Part shown: one piece after another, positions 18,201 through 23,568 of the stretch
Layout of the letters: every line of letters starts with the position of its first letter
Position numbering within the stretch: position 1 is the stretch's first letter
IMG/VR virus record: IMGVR_UViG_3300021356_000164
Coordinates: 1-24,065 of that record
Direction: 5' to 3' (one strand)
From: a virus
Length of the DNA: 24,065 nt
Notes under the pieces: generated by a model
What the model was told of the DNA's origin: nothing
The model's database searches: none
What the model saw: only the letters and a program-made list of their open reading frames with translations
Translations under genes and position numbers: made by a program

Positions 18201-18442
18201 CAGGCCTGCCATTCCCAGCCATGAACGAAACAAACGCGAGAGGATCTTTGGTCCCTACATCTACGGCTGGTTGGAGCTCAAATGTACCCACGCAGGGCCG
18301 ACCTAAGAACAATGCGAGTTATGTTGACCTTCTACGCATGACATCAACAAGCGTGTCGTCGAACATGTCTGTCTCTGACCTTGATGATGGCGCAAACAAA
18401 AATGACATGCATTTTGCTATAACTTATAGAGCAAAAACTTAA
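15218..18442 (+). CDS. tail fibre protein with nine VGIGT repeats
   Basis: This encodes 1074 residues from GTG 15218. The N-terminus (MANVKITELFATTNPASTDV) resembles the usual start of cyanophage fibre or structural proteins and is probably the virion-anchoring domain. Next come GNLTVEGNLTVNGTTTTID and nine copies of a G-N-V-G-I-G-T-x-x-P-like motif, often preceded by ERMRIDSS and followed by LHV. These are characteristic beta-strand repeats of long trimeric fibres. The C-terminal ~120 residues (DDYEEGSWTPAYEG, then IGSYVRIGKLVRCEGRI) form a distinct domain seen at the tips of phage fibres, likely the receptor-binding head. There is no S74 self-cleaving chaperone motif that I can see. Role: host recognition. 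The 9-fold repeat makes it prone to recombination. Confidence 0.85.
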   Translation: MANVKITELFATTNPASTDVLVVVDLPADVTKKVTIADLLENAGNGSQTAPAFAFSSDSNTGIFLDAADRLGISTNGVGRIYIAADGKVGIGTSAPSEVLDVVGNAEISGTLDVTGATTFDGNLTVEGNLTVNGTTTTIDSTTLVVEDKNIELGVVATPTDGTADGGGITLKGTTDKTIRWTNSTGYWNFGQPVNVPAGTESAPGFILDNQTAGIYSPAADELGIVTDGGERIRIDFSGNVGIGTNNPTELLHLKESTPAILFQRSSESVADSFVVRNNSGGFEIRTDSTRFIHLDPIEDSVGIGTAFPVSKLHVDGGITVKDNEDVNTSLGDLSITVDKLGNSSTKSIKFLNGTSEKLRIDGNGNVGIGTSSPAKPLHAKSAVDEILRLETPDNQTGNIYQSFHDSTGELARVGMFNSMQELRLNNLQSDGEVTFRTNNAERMRIDSSGNVGIGAGAPEEKLHIAASNSAIGSNWSNANNLILIEDTDSSQSNGQVTGGIIFEGNDSDAPGIQAGIIAQAASGTGGGDLAFHTAASGSTLDGTESPRMVIHNDGNVGIGTGSPVSTLHLHNASSDGFDALRFTNTDTGITATDGFVIGLNDSEEGKIWNYDNRSIQFGVDNELHGTLRQDGRWCLGPDQVSGSTTLNVFIASGSSAQFRADSDPGIELKDDSDSSIVEIRHDSAQMVIDLDLTNQVTGESFVIKRDGTSANETELFRIDSSGNVGLGTDTPDEKLHVNGGHIVIGQSSGATTNIRNYVKFGREDNPKAAIGFINNDSNGRGDIIFMNDSVGDGTTFSNTDEVMRIDFNGNVGIGTNSPQDKLQVQDGRISIASTATEDSDIVLGTLMFRNGSSNNKNAKINAYLEGGSSGAGLRFYTRTQADGTNDDGGSERMRIDSIGNVGIGTDAPALELDVSGTVRASTGVLFGTDTADANTLDDYEEGSWTPAYEGSSSDPTVTYDQQIGSYVRIGKLVRCEGRIRTDAVSGGSGNLRISGLPFPAMNETNARGSLVPTSTAGWSSNVPTQGRPKNNASYVDLLRMTSTSVSSNMSVSDLDDGANKNDMHFAITYRAKT
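15476..17935 (+). repeat. nine dispersed G-N-V-G-I-G-T coding repeats in the fibre gene
   Basis: Copies of a ~21-base core (consensus ggcaacgttggtattggga) begin at about 15476, 15932, 16115, 16310, 16565, 16880, 17384, 17645 and 17915, all in frame. Spacing ranges from about 180 to 500 bases. Several copies are nearly identical in DNA (16310, 17645, 17915), which suggests recent duplication or gene conversion. Confidence 0.85.
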
Positions 18443-18489
18443 TAGTAACTTGCCCGCAATGGCATAAAACTATGCTGTTAAATCTGTTT

Positions 18490-18503
18490 CTGCCAGTCGG
18501 CAG
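18490..18503 (+). promoter_or_regulatory. short inverted repeat before the 77-residue gene
   Basis: CTGCC (18490-18494) and GGCAG (18499-18503) pair around AGTC in the 69-base gap after the fibre gene. No T-run follows. A poor promoter match (TTGCCC at 18450, TATGCT at 18471, 15-base spacing) lies upstream. Listed because the gap is one of few in the block; function unknown. Confidence 0.25.
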
Positions 18504-18511
18504 CTCCTAAA

Positions 18512-18745
18512 ATGGCTTTCACTGAACGCGTTGAATACAAGCTTGAAATCATGCCACCGCATAGCGTCATTCAATGTCGTCGTGCAGACGTCGTTGAAAA
18601 AGATGGCGTTGAGGTGGGTCGTTCCTATCACCGCACCGTTTATAGCCCTGGCGATGACATGACCAGCGCTTGCAGCGAAGCACAAGCCATTGCCACTGCA
18701 TTGTGGACTGATGATGTAATTGCCGCTTATCAAGCGGCTCAATAA
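18512..18745 (+). CDS. 77-residue conserved phage protein of unknown function
   Basis: The ATG at 18512 starts a short soluble protein with an N-terminal beta part (FTERVEYKLEIMPPHSVIQC, then a run to SYHRTVYSPGDD) and a C-terminal helix (CSEAQAIATALWTDDVIAAY). The stop overlaps the next start (TAATG). It resembles small proteins that follow fibre genes in cyanophages, but I know of no assigned function. A fibre assembly or virion accessory role is a guess from position. No Shine-Dalgarno sequence is visible. Confidence 0.65.
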   Translation: MAFTERVEYKLEIMPPHSVIQCRRADVVEKDGVEVGRSYHRTVYSPGDDMTSACSEAQAIATALWTDDVIAAYQAAQ

Positions 18746-19098
18746 TGCCCGTAATGGGAGCTTCCATTACAATCTTGCTTGACGATCTTAATCTCATGAC
18801 GGCCACTATTTCTTGGAGCGTGTCTGCTCTTGATCGCCAAACTGCTGACGGTTTTGTCTACACCGCGCATTATCGCGTTGACGCTGCTGACGAAAGCTAC
18901 AAGTCAGGCGCTTATGGCTCTGAGAGCTTTGAGCGGCCCGAAACGCTTGTTCCTTACGCTGAACTAACTGAAGCCACTGTGATTGGTTGGATCAAGAGCA
19001 AGCTGACTGCTGAAAAAGTCACTCAAATCGAAGCGGCTTTGCAGGCTCAAATCGATGAGCAGCGCAATCCCACTAAAGCCAGTGGTTTGCCTTGGTAA
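18745..19098 (+). CDS. DUF7936-like fibre-associated protein
   Basis: This 117-residue protein reads like a small family found beside tail fibre genes (I believe DUF7936). A beta N-terminal part (ATISWSVSALDRQTADGFVY) continues into AHYRVDAAD, followed by YGSESFERP. A helical part then follows (LTEATVIGWIKSKLTAEKV), and the protein ends QRNPTKASGLPW, close to the N-P-x-x-x-S-G-x-P-W ending I associate with that family. It starts in a TAATG overlap with the previous gene and ends in another with the next. Role unknown; a tail-fibre accessory or assembly function is plausible. Confidence 0.7.
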   Translation: MPVMGASITILLDDLNLMTATISWSVSALDRQTADGFVYTAHYRVDAADESYKSGAYGSESFERPETLVPYAELTEATVIGWIKSKLTAEKVTQIEAALQAQIDEQRNPTKASGLPW

Positions 19099-19277
19099 TG
19101 GAGCGACCTGACCCAATGATCCCTGCAAAACCTGGCGCGGAAGACGTGGAAGCAATGAGCAACCGCGTCAAATGGCTTAATGAGCTTTACATCTTCGACC
19201 GTCGTGATGATCCTGATCATCCGATGCGTGGCCTGTTTACGGGTCTTGCCAAGAAGTACCAACAGTTTCGTGGCTAA
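19098..19277 (+). CDS. 59-residue hypothetical protein
   Basis: The start is ATG 19098, in a TAATG overlap with the previous stop; the TTG at 19092 is less likely. The product is charged and mostly helical (EAMSNRVKWLNELYIFDRRDD), with a proline-rich N-terminus. It has no membrane segment or recognised family. It ends in TAATG with the next gene, so it belongs to the same coupled run. Confidence 0.6.
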   Translation: MERPDPMIPAKPGAEDVEAMSNRVKWLNELYIFDRRDDPDHPMRGLFTGLAKKYQQFRG

Positions 19278-19402
19278 TGGCTAAATCACTCAGTGGGCAA
19301 AACTTTGTCCCTAGCAAGCCTAAAAAGACTCGTCAAGGTAATGGATCACATTCAAAACCGTCCCATGGACGGAAGAAGTATCGTGGGCAAGGAAAACGTT
19401 AA
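19277..19402 (+). CDS. 41-residue, very basic peptide
   Basis: The ATG at 19277 overlaps the previous stop; TAA is at 19400-19402. The sequence (SLSGQNFVPSKPKKTRQGNG, then a HGRKKYRGQGKR end) is rich in Lys, Arg, Gly and Ser, with essentially no acidic residues. I recall similar short basic proteins in cyanophages and picocyanobacteria. Binding to nucleic acid is a reasonable guess from charge alone. It is short, but the TAATG junction and the family resemblance support it. Confidence 0.65.
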   Translation: MAKSLSGQNFVPSKPKKTRQGNGSHSKPSHGRKKYRGQGKR

Positions 19403-19413
19403 TCCCCTTTCCA

Positions 19414-19806
19414 ATGATCAAAACTCTTATTGCGAGTGGTGTCGCCGTTTCAGCAGTTGTGCTGGGATCTCCTGCAATCGCCGGTCCTTATGTAAACGTC
19501 GAGAATAACGCTGGCTTTGCTGGCGGTGATGGTCTCGACATGGATTTCACTGGCTCTGTGACCGACCTGCATATCGGTTATGAAGGCGGTGGTGAGCATA
19601 CCTCTTGGTACATGCAAGCTGGTCCTGCACTGGTTGCCCCTGATGCAGGTGATGCTGATGTTGAGTTCTCCGGCAAAATCGGTGGCTCGATTGTCGTCAC
19701 TGAAGACGAAAAGCTGAGCCTTTACGGCGAAATCAGCTTTATCACTGTGGATGATTTTGATGCTGCCAATGTCGGCACCAAGATTGGCGCGAAGTACAAC
19801 TTCTGA
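19414..19806 (+). CDS. exported outer-membrane beta-barrel-like protein
   Basis: This encodes 130 residues. Residues 1-23 form a clear Sec signal peptide (MIKTLIASGVAVSAVVLGSP) with a likely signal peptidase I site at AIA-G. The mature part alternates polar and hydrophobic residues with many Gly and Asp, and ends KIGAKYNF. A terminal phenylalanine on an amphipathic strand is the BAM recognition signature of outer-membrane proteins. The mature length of about 107 residues would allow roughly six to eight strands. It may act in the host outer membrane, for example by altering receptors or excluding other phages; it could also be virion-bound. It is the last gene before a strong terminator. No Shine-Dalgarno sequence lies at the usual distance. 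Confidence 0.75.
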   Translation: MIKTLIASGVAVSAVVLGSPAIAGPYVNVENNAGFAGGDGLDMDFTGSVTDLHIGYEGGGEHTSWYMQAGPALVAPDAGDADVEFSGKIGGSIVVTEDEKLSLYGEISFITVDDFDAANVGTKIGAKYNF

Positions 19807-19835
19807 GCTAGCCTTTAGCTGCAGAGACGCATACG

Positions 19836-19870
19836 CCCTTCCTGATCACACGGCAGGAAGGGTTTTTCTT
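19836..19870 (+). terminator. strong rho-independent terminator ending the rightward structural block
   Basis: CCCTTCCTG (19836-19844) and CAGGAAGGG (19854-19862) form a perfect 9-bp stem with a 9-base loop, followed by TTTTTCTT. It lies 29 bases after the stop of the barrel-like gene. The next start codon is only a few bases beyond the T-run. Confidence 0.92.
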
Positions 19871-19881
19871 TGGCAATCACC

Positions 19882-20112
19882 ATGCAAAAGGTCTACAACT
19901 TACTGGCAGTCTTAGCGTTCGTGATGTCTGGAACGATGGCTGTTGGTGGCGTGTTGTTCTACACGCGCATTCCATCGCTAACCAAGCGATACATCAGCGA
20001 GTTGAAGCTGGAACTGACTGAAACGGTTTTGGAGCTTATTCCTAAGCCTGAGATTCCTGAAATGCCAAAGCTGCCTACTGAGACTGGACCGGCAATCAAG
20101 TCACCATTTTAG
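19882..20112 (+). CDS. 76-residue single-pass membrane protein
   Basis: The ATG at 19882 is preferred to a TTG at 19870, which lies in the terminator T-run. Residues about 4-27 (YNLLAVLAFVMSGTMAVGGV) form a membrane helix. A basic-then-acidic helix (SELKLELTETVLELI) and a proline-rich tail (KPEIPEMPKLPTETG) follow. Similar small anchored proteins with Pro-rich tails occur in cyanophages, without known function. A role in the inner membrane near the lysis genes is inferred. Its last 17 bases overlap the 3' end of the leftward gene at 20096. Confidence 0.65.
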   Translation: MQKVYNLLAVLAFVMSGTMAVGGVLFYTRIPSLTKRYISELKLELTETVLELIPKPEIPEMPKLPTETGPAIKSPF

Positions 20113-20413
20113 TGTTTGCGGTTGGATCATCGTCATGAGCCTCAGGTCCAAACCCTTCCGCCTTGATTTTTGCCATATCAAGTTCTGGCGCGGGTGTTTC
20201 TGGTTTCTGATCAAATGACGCTAGCCATGCACGCAACGCATCACCAGTTGGTGTGCCTTTTGGCCATTTGACGAATTTGAGGATAGCTTTTGGATCGGTA
20301 AATGGTCTGGCGGATTTGCCGCACAATACGGTGTAAACAACAGGCGGTCCTTCGCGTCTACGGTTACGTTCAATCCAAAGCTGACCTGCTGTAAACCGTT
20401 CGCCTGTTTTCAT
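20096..20413 (-). CDS. 105-residue leftward protein of unknown function
   Basis: The chosen start is the ATG at 20413 (leftward), which gives MKTGERFTAGQLWIERNRRR onward, a soluble protein with Trp and basic residues, then TDPKAILKFVKWPKGTPTG, and an acidic C-terminus (AHDDDPTANTKMVT). An upstream start at 20545 would add 44 Gly/Thr-rich residues, but that DNA is better explained by the rightward gene. The start lies in a CATG shared with the rightward gene at 20412. The 3' end overlaps the preceding gene tail to tail by 17 bases. Otherwise the 300 bases 20113-20411 would be empty. No family recognised. Confidence 0.6.
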   Translation of the reverse strand: MKTGERFTAGQLWIERNRRREGPPVVYTVLCGKSARPFTDPKAILKFVKWPKGTPTGDALRAWLASFDQKPETPAPELDMAKIKAEGFGPEAHDDDPTANTKMVT

Positions 20414-21089
20414 GCCAGAGATTCCAAAGATTGGGGTTGGAGCGGTAGGCGTGCCAAGTGTTGGCACTAGGCAAGTTATTCCACCGCCAAGATTGCCAGC
20501 TGAGCCACCTGTCACATTAATGCTGGGATTCCCTGTCGCTGACATGCCAGGAGGGGAAATTCCACATTATGAGCCGTTGGATTTTACGCCAGGGCAACAT
20601 ACGCACCAAACAGCAAAGCCACCAAGACCTGCGGATGAAGAAAAACCGGCTGGACGCTCAAACCAACCGGCATCTGTCCCCTCGCCAGCTGCGACGTTAC
20701 CAGCTGACCAACTCAAGCTAGACAAGGAATTACCTTGTCCACCTGCTGACGCAATTCCTTTAGGAGCAAAGAACAAATCTCAAACTGCTGTCATCATTGG
20801 ATATGAGATGGTTGATGGGACGTGTGAACCACAGCTCAAGCCATTGGACTTACCAGCGGTCATCGGCAATTATTTACCTGCTGCACCACTTGTCACAACG
20901 ACTGCGACTGTTGCTGCGGTGGCGACTACAGCAGCCATCTTCGCGAGACCTTTAGGGGACATCCTGCTCAAAGCAGTCAAACCCATCGTCAAAAAGACTA
21001 TTAAGAAGATCAAGGAGAAGCTGGGGAAAAAGGTTGCTGTTGAATCTGCTTGGGAGCGTCGGAGGTTTCAGCGGTCTTTACGGAAGTAG
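20412..21089 (+). CDS. proline-rich protein with C-terminal membrane segment and basic tail
   Basis: This encodes 225 residues from ATG 20412. The N-terminal ~45 residues are a Pro/Val/Gly-rich arm (KIGVGAVGVPSVG, then PPPRLPAEPPVTL). The middle is hydrophilic and proline-rich. Residues about 156-180 (PLVTTTATVAAVATTAAIF) form a membrane helix. The tail is very basic (VKPIVKKTIKKIKEKLGKK, then WERRRFQRSLRK). From memory, similar proteins with a PPxRLPAxPPVT arm and a VKP-KK tail occur in cyanophages. The topology suggests a bitopic membrane protein with one proline-rich domain and a basic tail. It is embedded in a leftward block; its 3' 80 bases overlap the gene at 21010. No clear Shine-Dalgarno sequence. 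Confidence 0.7.
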   Translation: MPEIPKIGVGAVGVPSVGTRQVIPPPRLPAEPPVTLMLGFPVADMPGGEIPHYEPLDFTPGQHTHQTAKPPRPADEEKPAGRSNQPASVPSPAATLPADQLKLDKELPCPPADAIPLGAKNKSQTAVIIGYEMVDGTCEPQLKPLDLPAVIGNYLPAAPLVTTTATVAAVATTAAIFARPLGDILLKAVKPIVKKTIKKIKEKLGKKVAVESAWERRRFQRSLRK

Positions 21090-21741
21090 GAATCGAGTGT
21101 GTATGGGGCGGAAGATTGCCTGGCGGGTTGCTCAGAACAACATCCGCACAGATGGCACTGTAGGGCGAGTCAGGATGGAAGTTCACACCCTTGCGCATCA
21201 ACTCCGAGCAATTTTTGAGCCGGGCGAGTTCGTAATTGAGCCTCTTATCAGCTAGCTGTTGTTCTAAAAGCGCCACTTGCTTTTCGGCCGCTCGATGGCA
21301 GCTCTTGATATGAGAGCGATCCAGCGGTATCGAAATCGTGGCAGTGATGCCGCCGTTAACCGAGTAGTTGCTTTTTTGCCCTGTCCGAATCGGACGATAA
21401 TAAAGGACATTGCCCGGATTATCGGGGACGCCATCTGGGATGGCATTGCCTTCCTCGTCAAACGCGCCAACCAAATCGAGAGTGTCATAAACAGGCTCTT
21501 TGTAGTAAGCCTCATAAGGTTTTGCCCAGCCAACAGTTGTGCTTAGAAAGGGGCTGATGGTCAGGCTTGTTCCTTGGCAGCTGAAGCCGTTGTATTGATA
21601 TACGAAAGACTTTGACGGAACAACTTGGACCGCCTGATTAGTCACTGAGCCAGAACTGTTCGCAACTGGAGCGGCAGTACCTGAGACCTGTGCTTGTGCT
21701 GGAGAGGCAAGCAGCAAAAGCGTTGCTATGACTCGCTTCAT
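21010..21741 (-). CDS. exported protein with four cysteines, cyanophage-type
   Basis: This 243-residue leftward protein begins with a signal peptide (MKRVIATLLLLASPAQA-Q). The mature part has four cysteines (in FSCQG, KSCHR, KNCSEL and AICADV) that could form two disulfides, and an Asp/Gly/Pro-rich segment (AFDEEGNAIPDGVPDNPGN) that may bind calcium. A helix (VALLEQQLADKRLNYELARL) and the motif GVNFHPDSPYSAICADV precede a low-complexity tail. From memory the overall pattern matches a cyanophage protein of unknown role. The start overlaps the upstream leftward stop (ATGA). The last 80 bases are antisense to the rightward gene. Likely acts in the periplasm or outside the cell. Confidence 0.7.
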   Translation of the reverse strand: MKRVIATLLLLASPAQAQVSGTAAPVANSSGSVTNQAVQVVPSKSFVYQYNGFSCQGTSLTISPFLSTTVGWAKPYEAYYKEPVYDTLDLVGAFDEEGNAIPDGVPDNPGNVLYYRPIRTGQKSNYSVNGGITATISIPLDRSHIKSCHRAAEKQVALLEQQLADKRLNYELARLKNCSELMRKGVNFHPDSPYSAICADVVLSNPPGNLPPHTHSIPTSVKTAETSDAPKQIQQQPFSPASP

Positions 21742-22187
21742 TGTGTAAACGTGCTGAGTGTCTCCGTAAGAGATTCGATCTCAGTAGTGCGGTTTATGGC
21801 AGTGTGATTTGTCAGACCTGGACCGCTCAAGGTTTCAGTGAATTGGAAAGACGCACCTTGTTCTACGAGTTTCCACTCTGGCTTGCTGGCTGGGTCAAGA
21901 CCTGTCCACGTGCTTGTGATGCCGTTAAGGCTATTAGTTGTAGTGGTTAGTTTGTTTGGAGCGATAACGCCACCAACGGGCGTAACGTTAGTGCCGCTAG
22001 CAGTGTATTCGTAGCCAGTCCGATAGTCATAGGAGTTGATGACCTCAGTTATTTTCTGCGTAGTTTTTGTAGTGGACTTAAGAGTGCCTTGTTGAAAGTT
22101 AGGCACAACTGGAATGGACTGTGCTTCTGGAGCGGCAAGAGCAATGACAGAAAGCACGCCCCATGTGATCCAAATTGCAGTCCACAT
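21738..22187 (-). CDS. exported beta-rich protein of unknown function
   Basis: This encodes 149 residues with an N-terminal hydrophobic signal (AIWITWGVLSVIALAAPEA); the putative cleavage is after A-P-E-A or nearby. The mature part is Thr/Ser/Asn-rich with short strands (KSTTKTTQKITEVINSYDYR, then YTASGTNVTPVGG) and no cysteine. It starts in a TAATG overlap with the gene at 22187-22681 and ends in an ATGA overlap with the next one, all leftward. No family name can be given. Its place between two other exported proteins suggests a common secreted or envelope complex. Confidence 0.65.
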   Translation of the reverse strand: MWTAIWITWGVLSVIALAAPEAQSIPVVPNFQQGTLKSTTKTTQKITEVINSYDYRTGYEYTASGTNVTPVGGVIAPNKLTTTTNSLNGITSTWTGLDPASKPEWKLVEQGASFQFTETLSGPGLTNHTAINRTTEIESLTETLSTFTQ

Positions 22188-22681
22188 TATTTAATCGTTA
22201 GCTCTTGGATGACTTGTCCGATTGCGGACGTGCCAGCGCCACCAGCAGTGATTGTAAGAGCGCCACCAGAATCAATAGTTCCACCGAGGCTGCCTGCAAC
22301 ACCTCCGCTAGTGGTAGTCACTGAGCCAAAAGCGGGCAAGGCCGGAACTACTCCTGAGGTGACTGTTGTTGAGAGGACGCTTGGGACGTCATCTCCTTCG
22401 ATGAATGATTCTGAATACGAAAAGCTGTCACCAGCAGTAGTGACGCTAAAAGCGCCAGGAGTGTAACCAAGAGCAGTGCCGGAAGTGTGTGACCCCAAAG
22501 AAGGCACAGTGTCCAAAGTGACGTTAGAGCCAGATACTGCCAACGAACTTGGAACGCGATTGGCAACTGATCCCGCTCCATCAACTGTCAGCTGAATGCT
22601 TGTTTGGACTCTAGAGGTAATGTCTGCCTGAGCAGGCAATCCCAAGAGTGTCACACCCAATGCCAGAAGTGTGCGCTTCAT
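22187..22681 (-). CDS. exported Ser/Thr/Gly-rich beta protein
   Basis: This encodes 164 residues with a good signal peptide (MKRTLLALGVTLLGLPAQA-D). The mature sequence is Ser, Thr, Gly and Val rich (TSIQLTVDGAGSVANR, then SVTTTSGGVAGSLGGTIDSG) with no cysteine. It reads as a beta-helix or beta-sandwich of short strands. It is coupled by ATGA to the membrane protein gene upstream and by TAATG to the next exported protein. From memory, similar proteins exist in cyanophages with unknown function. It may be a surface or periplasmic protein. Confidence 0.7.
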   Translation of the reverse strand: MKRTLLALGVTLLGLPAQADITSRVQTSIQLTVDGAGSVANRVPSSLAVSGSNVTLDTVPSLGSHTSGTALGYTPGAFSVTTAGDSFSYSESFIEGDDVPSVLSTTVTSGVVPALPAFGSVTTTSGGVAGSLGGTIDSGGALTITAGGAGTSAIGQVIQELTIK

Positions 22682-22941
22682 TTGATGCCAGCCTTGGAAT
22701 CTTTGCTATCTACGATAGTCGGCTTTTTATTGGCATTGCCATTGCTCTTACGCTCGATGCCAAATGACGCCATGGCACCTGTAAGTAGCGAAGCCACAAA
22801 AGTGTTGTCCATCTTCATCTGAGGGAAAAAGCCCAAATATGAGACGGTAAGCAGTGTGGCGCTCCAAACCAAGACAGCGCATTTAACGACATCAGCAACG
22901 CTGACGCCTTCTTTTTCGTTGTTGTCCATTTGTTCTGCCAT
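22678..22941 (-). CDS. 87-residue two-helix membrane protein, possible holin
   Basis: After a charged N-terminus (MAEQMDNNEKEG), residues about 18-40 (VVKCAVLVWSATLLTVSYLG) and about 46-62 (NTFVASLLTGAMASFGI) form two hydrophobic segments, followed by a basic hydrophilic tail. Size, two helices and charged tail fit a class II holin-like protein, though no family motif is decisive. It is the first gene of the leftward run, and its stop overlaps the start of the exported protein that follows. No Shine-Dalgarno sequence is visible before ATG 22941. Only 26 bases separate it from the divergent gene at 22968. Confidence 0.6.
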   Translation of the reverse strand: MAEQMDNNEKEGVSVADVVKCAVLVWSATLLTVSYLGFFPQMKMDNTFVASLLTGAMASFGIERKSNGNANKKPTIVDSKDSKAGIK

Positions 22942-22967
22942 GATGAAGCGAGTGATTGGAGCGGTTC

Positions 22968-23219
22968 ATGGTCGAAGTTTGGGCCGCTGTTGCTGGAGCG
23001 TCAATAACCACTGCTGCATTGGGCGTTTCTGGCATTAACCGTCAGACGCGCCAAGGGCAGGACTCGTTGATTCGTTTGACGACTGCAGTGGACAACCTGT
23101 CTGGCAGGCTTGATATTTTGCACCAGGACATCAAAAGCAAAGATGTTGAGGTGTTTGGGAGATTGAGCGAATTGGAGCGTTCGGTGGCACGTCTGGAAGG
23201 TCACACTGATAGGCACTAA
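22968..23219 (+). CDS. 83-residue membrane-anchored helical protein
   Basis: The ATG at 22968 is chosen because GGAG (22958-22961) lies six bases upstream; a TTG at 22956 is less likely. The N-terminus is apolar (VWAAVAGASITTAALGVSGI), followed by a coiled-coil-like stretch with heptad leucines (SLIRLTTAVDNLSGRLDILH, then LSELERSVARLEGH). A single N-terminal membrane helix plus a periplasmic or cytoplasmic coiled coil is the layout of i-spanins and of small cyanophage proteins near the lysis genes. The function is inferred only from layout. Confidence 0.65.
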   Translation: MVEVWAAVAGASITTAALGVSGINRQTRQGQDSLIRLTTAVDNLSGRLDILHQDIKSKDVEVFGRLSELERSVARLEGHTDRH

Positions 23220-23246
23220 CGTATTGATGTTGTTCAAGGCAAGGCA

Positions 23247-23420
23247 ATGGTTCTGATCATCAAGCCAATCCTGATGGCATTTCTGAAGTCAGATGCTGTC
23301 AAGCGTCTGGTTCTAGACCTATTGCGTGCTTATGCGAAAACGACGGATAACACCGTCGATGATCAGGTTTGCGATTTTGTGAGCAAAAACCTTTTCCCAG
23401 GCACTCGTGTTGAGAAGTGA
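23247..23420 (+). CDS. 57-residue amphipathic helical protein
   Basis: The ATG at 23247 has AAGG seven bases upstream; the frame ends at TGA 23418-23420. The sequence (IIKPILMAFLKSDAVKRLVL, then DLLRAYAKTTDNTVDD) is an amphipathic helix with a short C-terminal second part (VCDFVSKNLFPG). It does not look like a full membrane span. From memory, short proteins like this occur in cyanophages. Its stop overlaps the next start (GTGA), so it belongs to the same unit as the peptidase. Role unknown. Confidence 0.6.
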   Translation: MVLIIKPILMAFLKSDAVKRLVLDLLRAYAKTTDNTVDDQVCDFVSKNLFPGTRVEK

Positions 23421-23563
23421 AGCCATCGGTGCTGTTTGCAGCTGGTTGGTTCGTCGCAGGAGGCGCTGTCATGCTTTTGCTTTACAGCTCTGCTTTAATC
23501 TTCATCGGCGGATACAGCGTTGGCGAAAGCAGCTGCCGACCGGCATTATCAGACCGATACTGA
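23417..23563 (+). CDS. 48-residue membrane protein upstream of the peptidase
   Basis: The GTG at 23417 overlaps the previous stop (GTGA), and the frame ends at TGA 23561-23563. Nearly the whole protein is hydrophobic (VLFAAGWFVAGGAVMLLLYS, then ALIFIGGYSVG) with a Cys-Arg-containing end. It could be one long or two short membrane helices. Its position directly before a peptidase suggests a holin or holin partner. It is very short, so it is less certain than its neighbours. Confidence 0.5.
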   Translation: MKPSVLFAAGWFVAGGAVMLLLYSSALIFIGGYSVGESSCRPALSDRY

Positions 23564-23568
23564 TTATC

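Noticed and set aside
20414-20545. N-terminal extension of the leftward 105-residue gene to the ATG at 20545
   Set aside because: The extra 44 residues are low-complexity Gly/Thr, and the same DNA encodes the proline-rich arm of the rightward gene, which looks like the real product.
21264-21546. Two 89-residue frames, one on each strand
   Set aside because: Both lie inside the exported-protein gene at 21010-21741 in other frames, and neither has a signal, domain or ribosome site.
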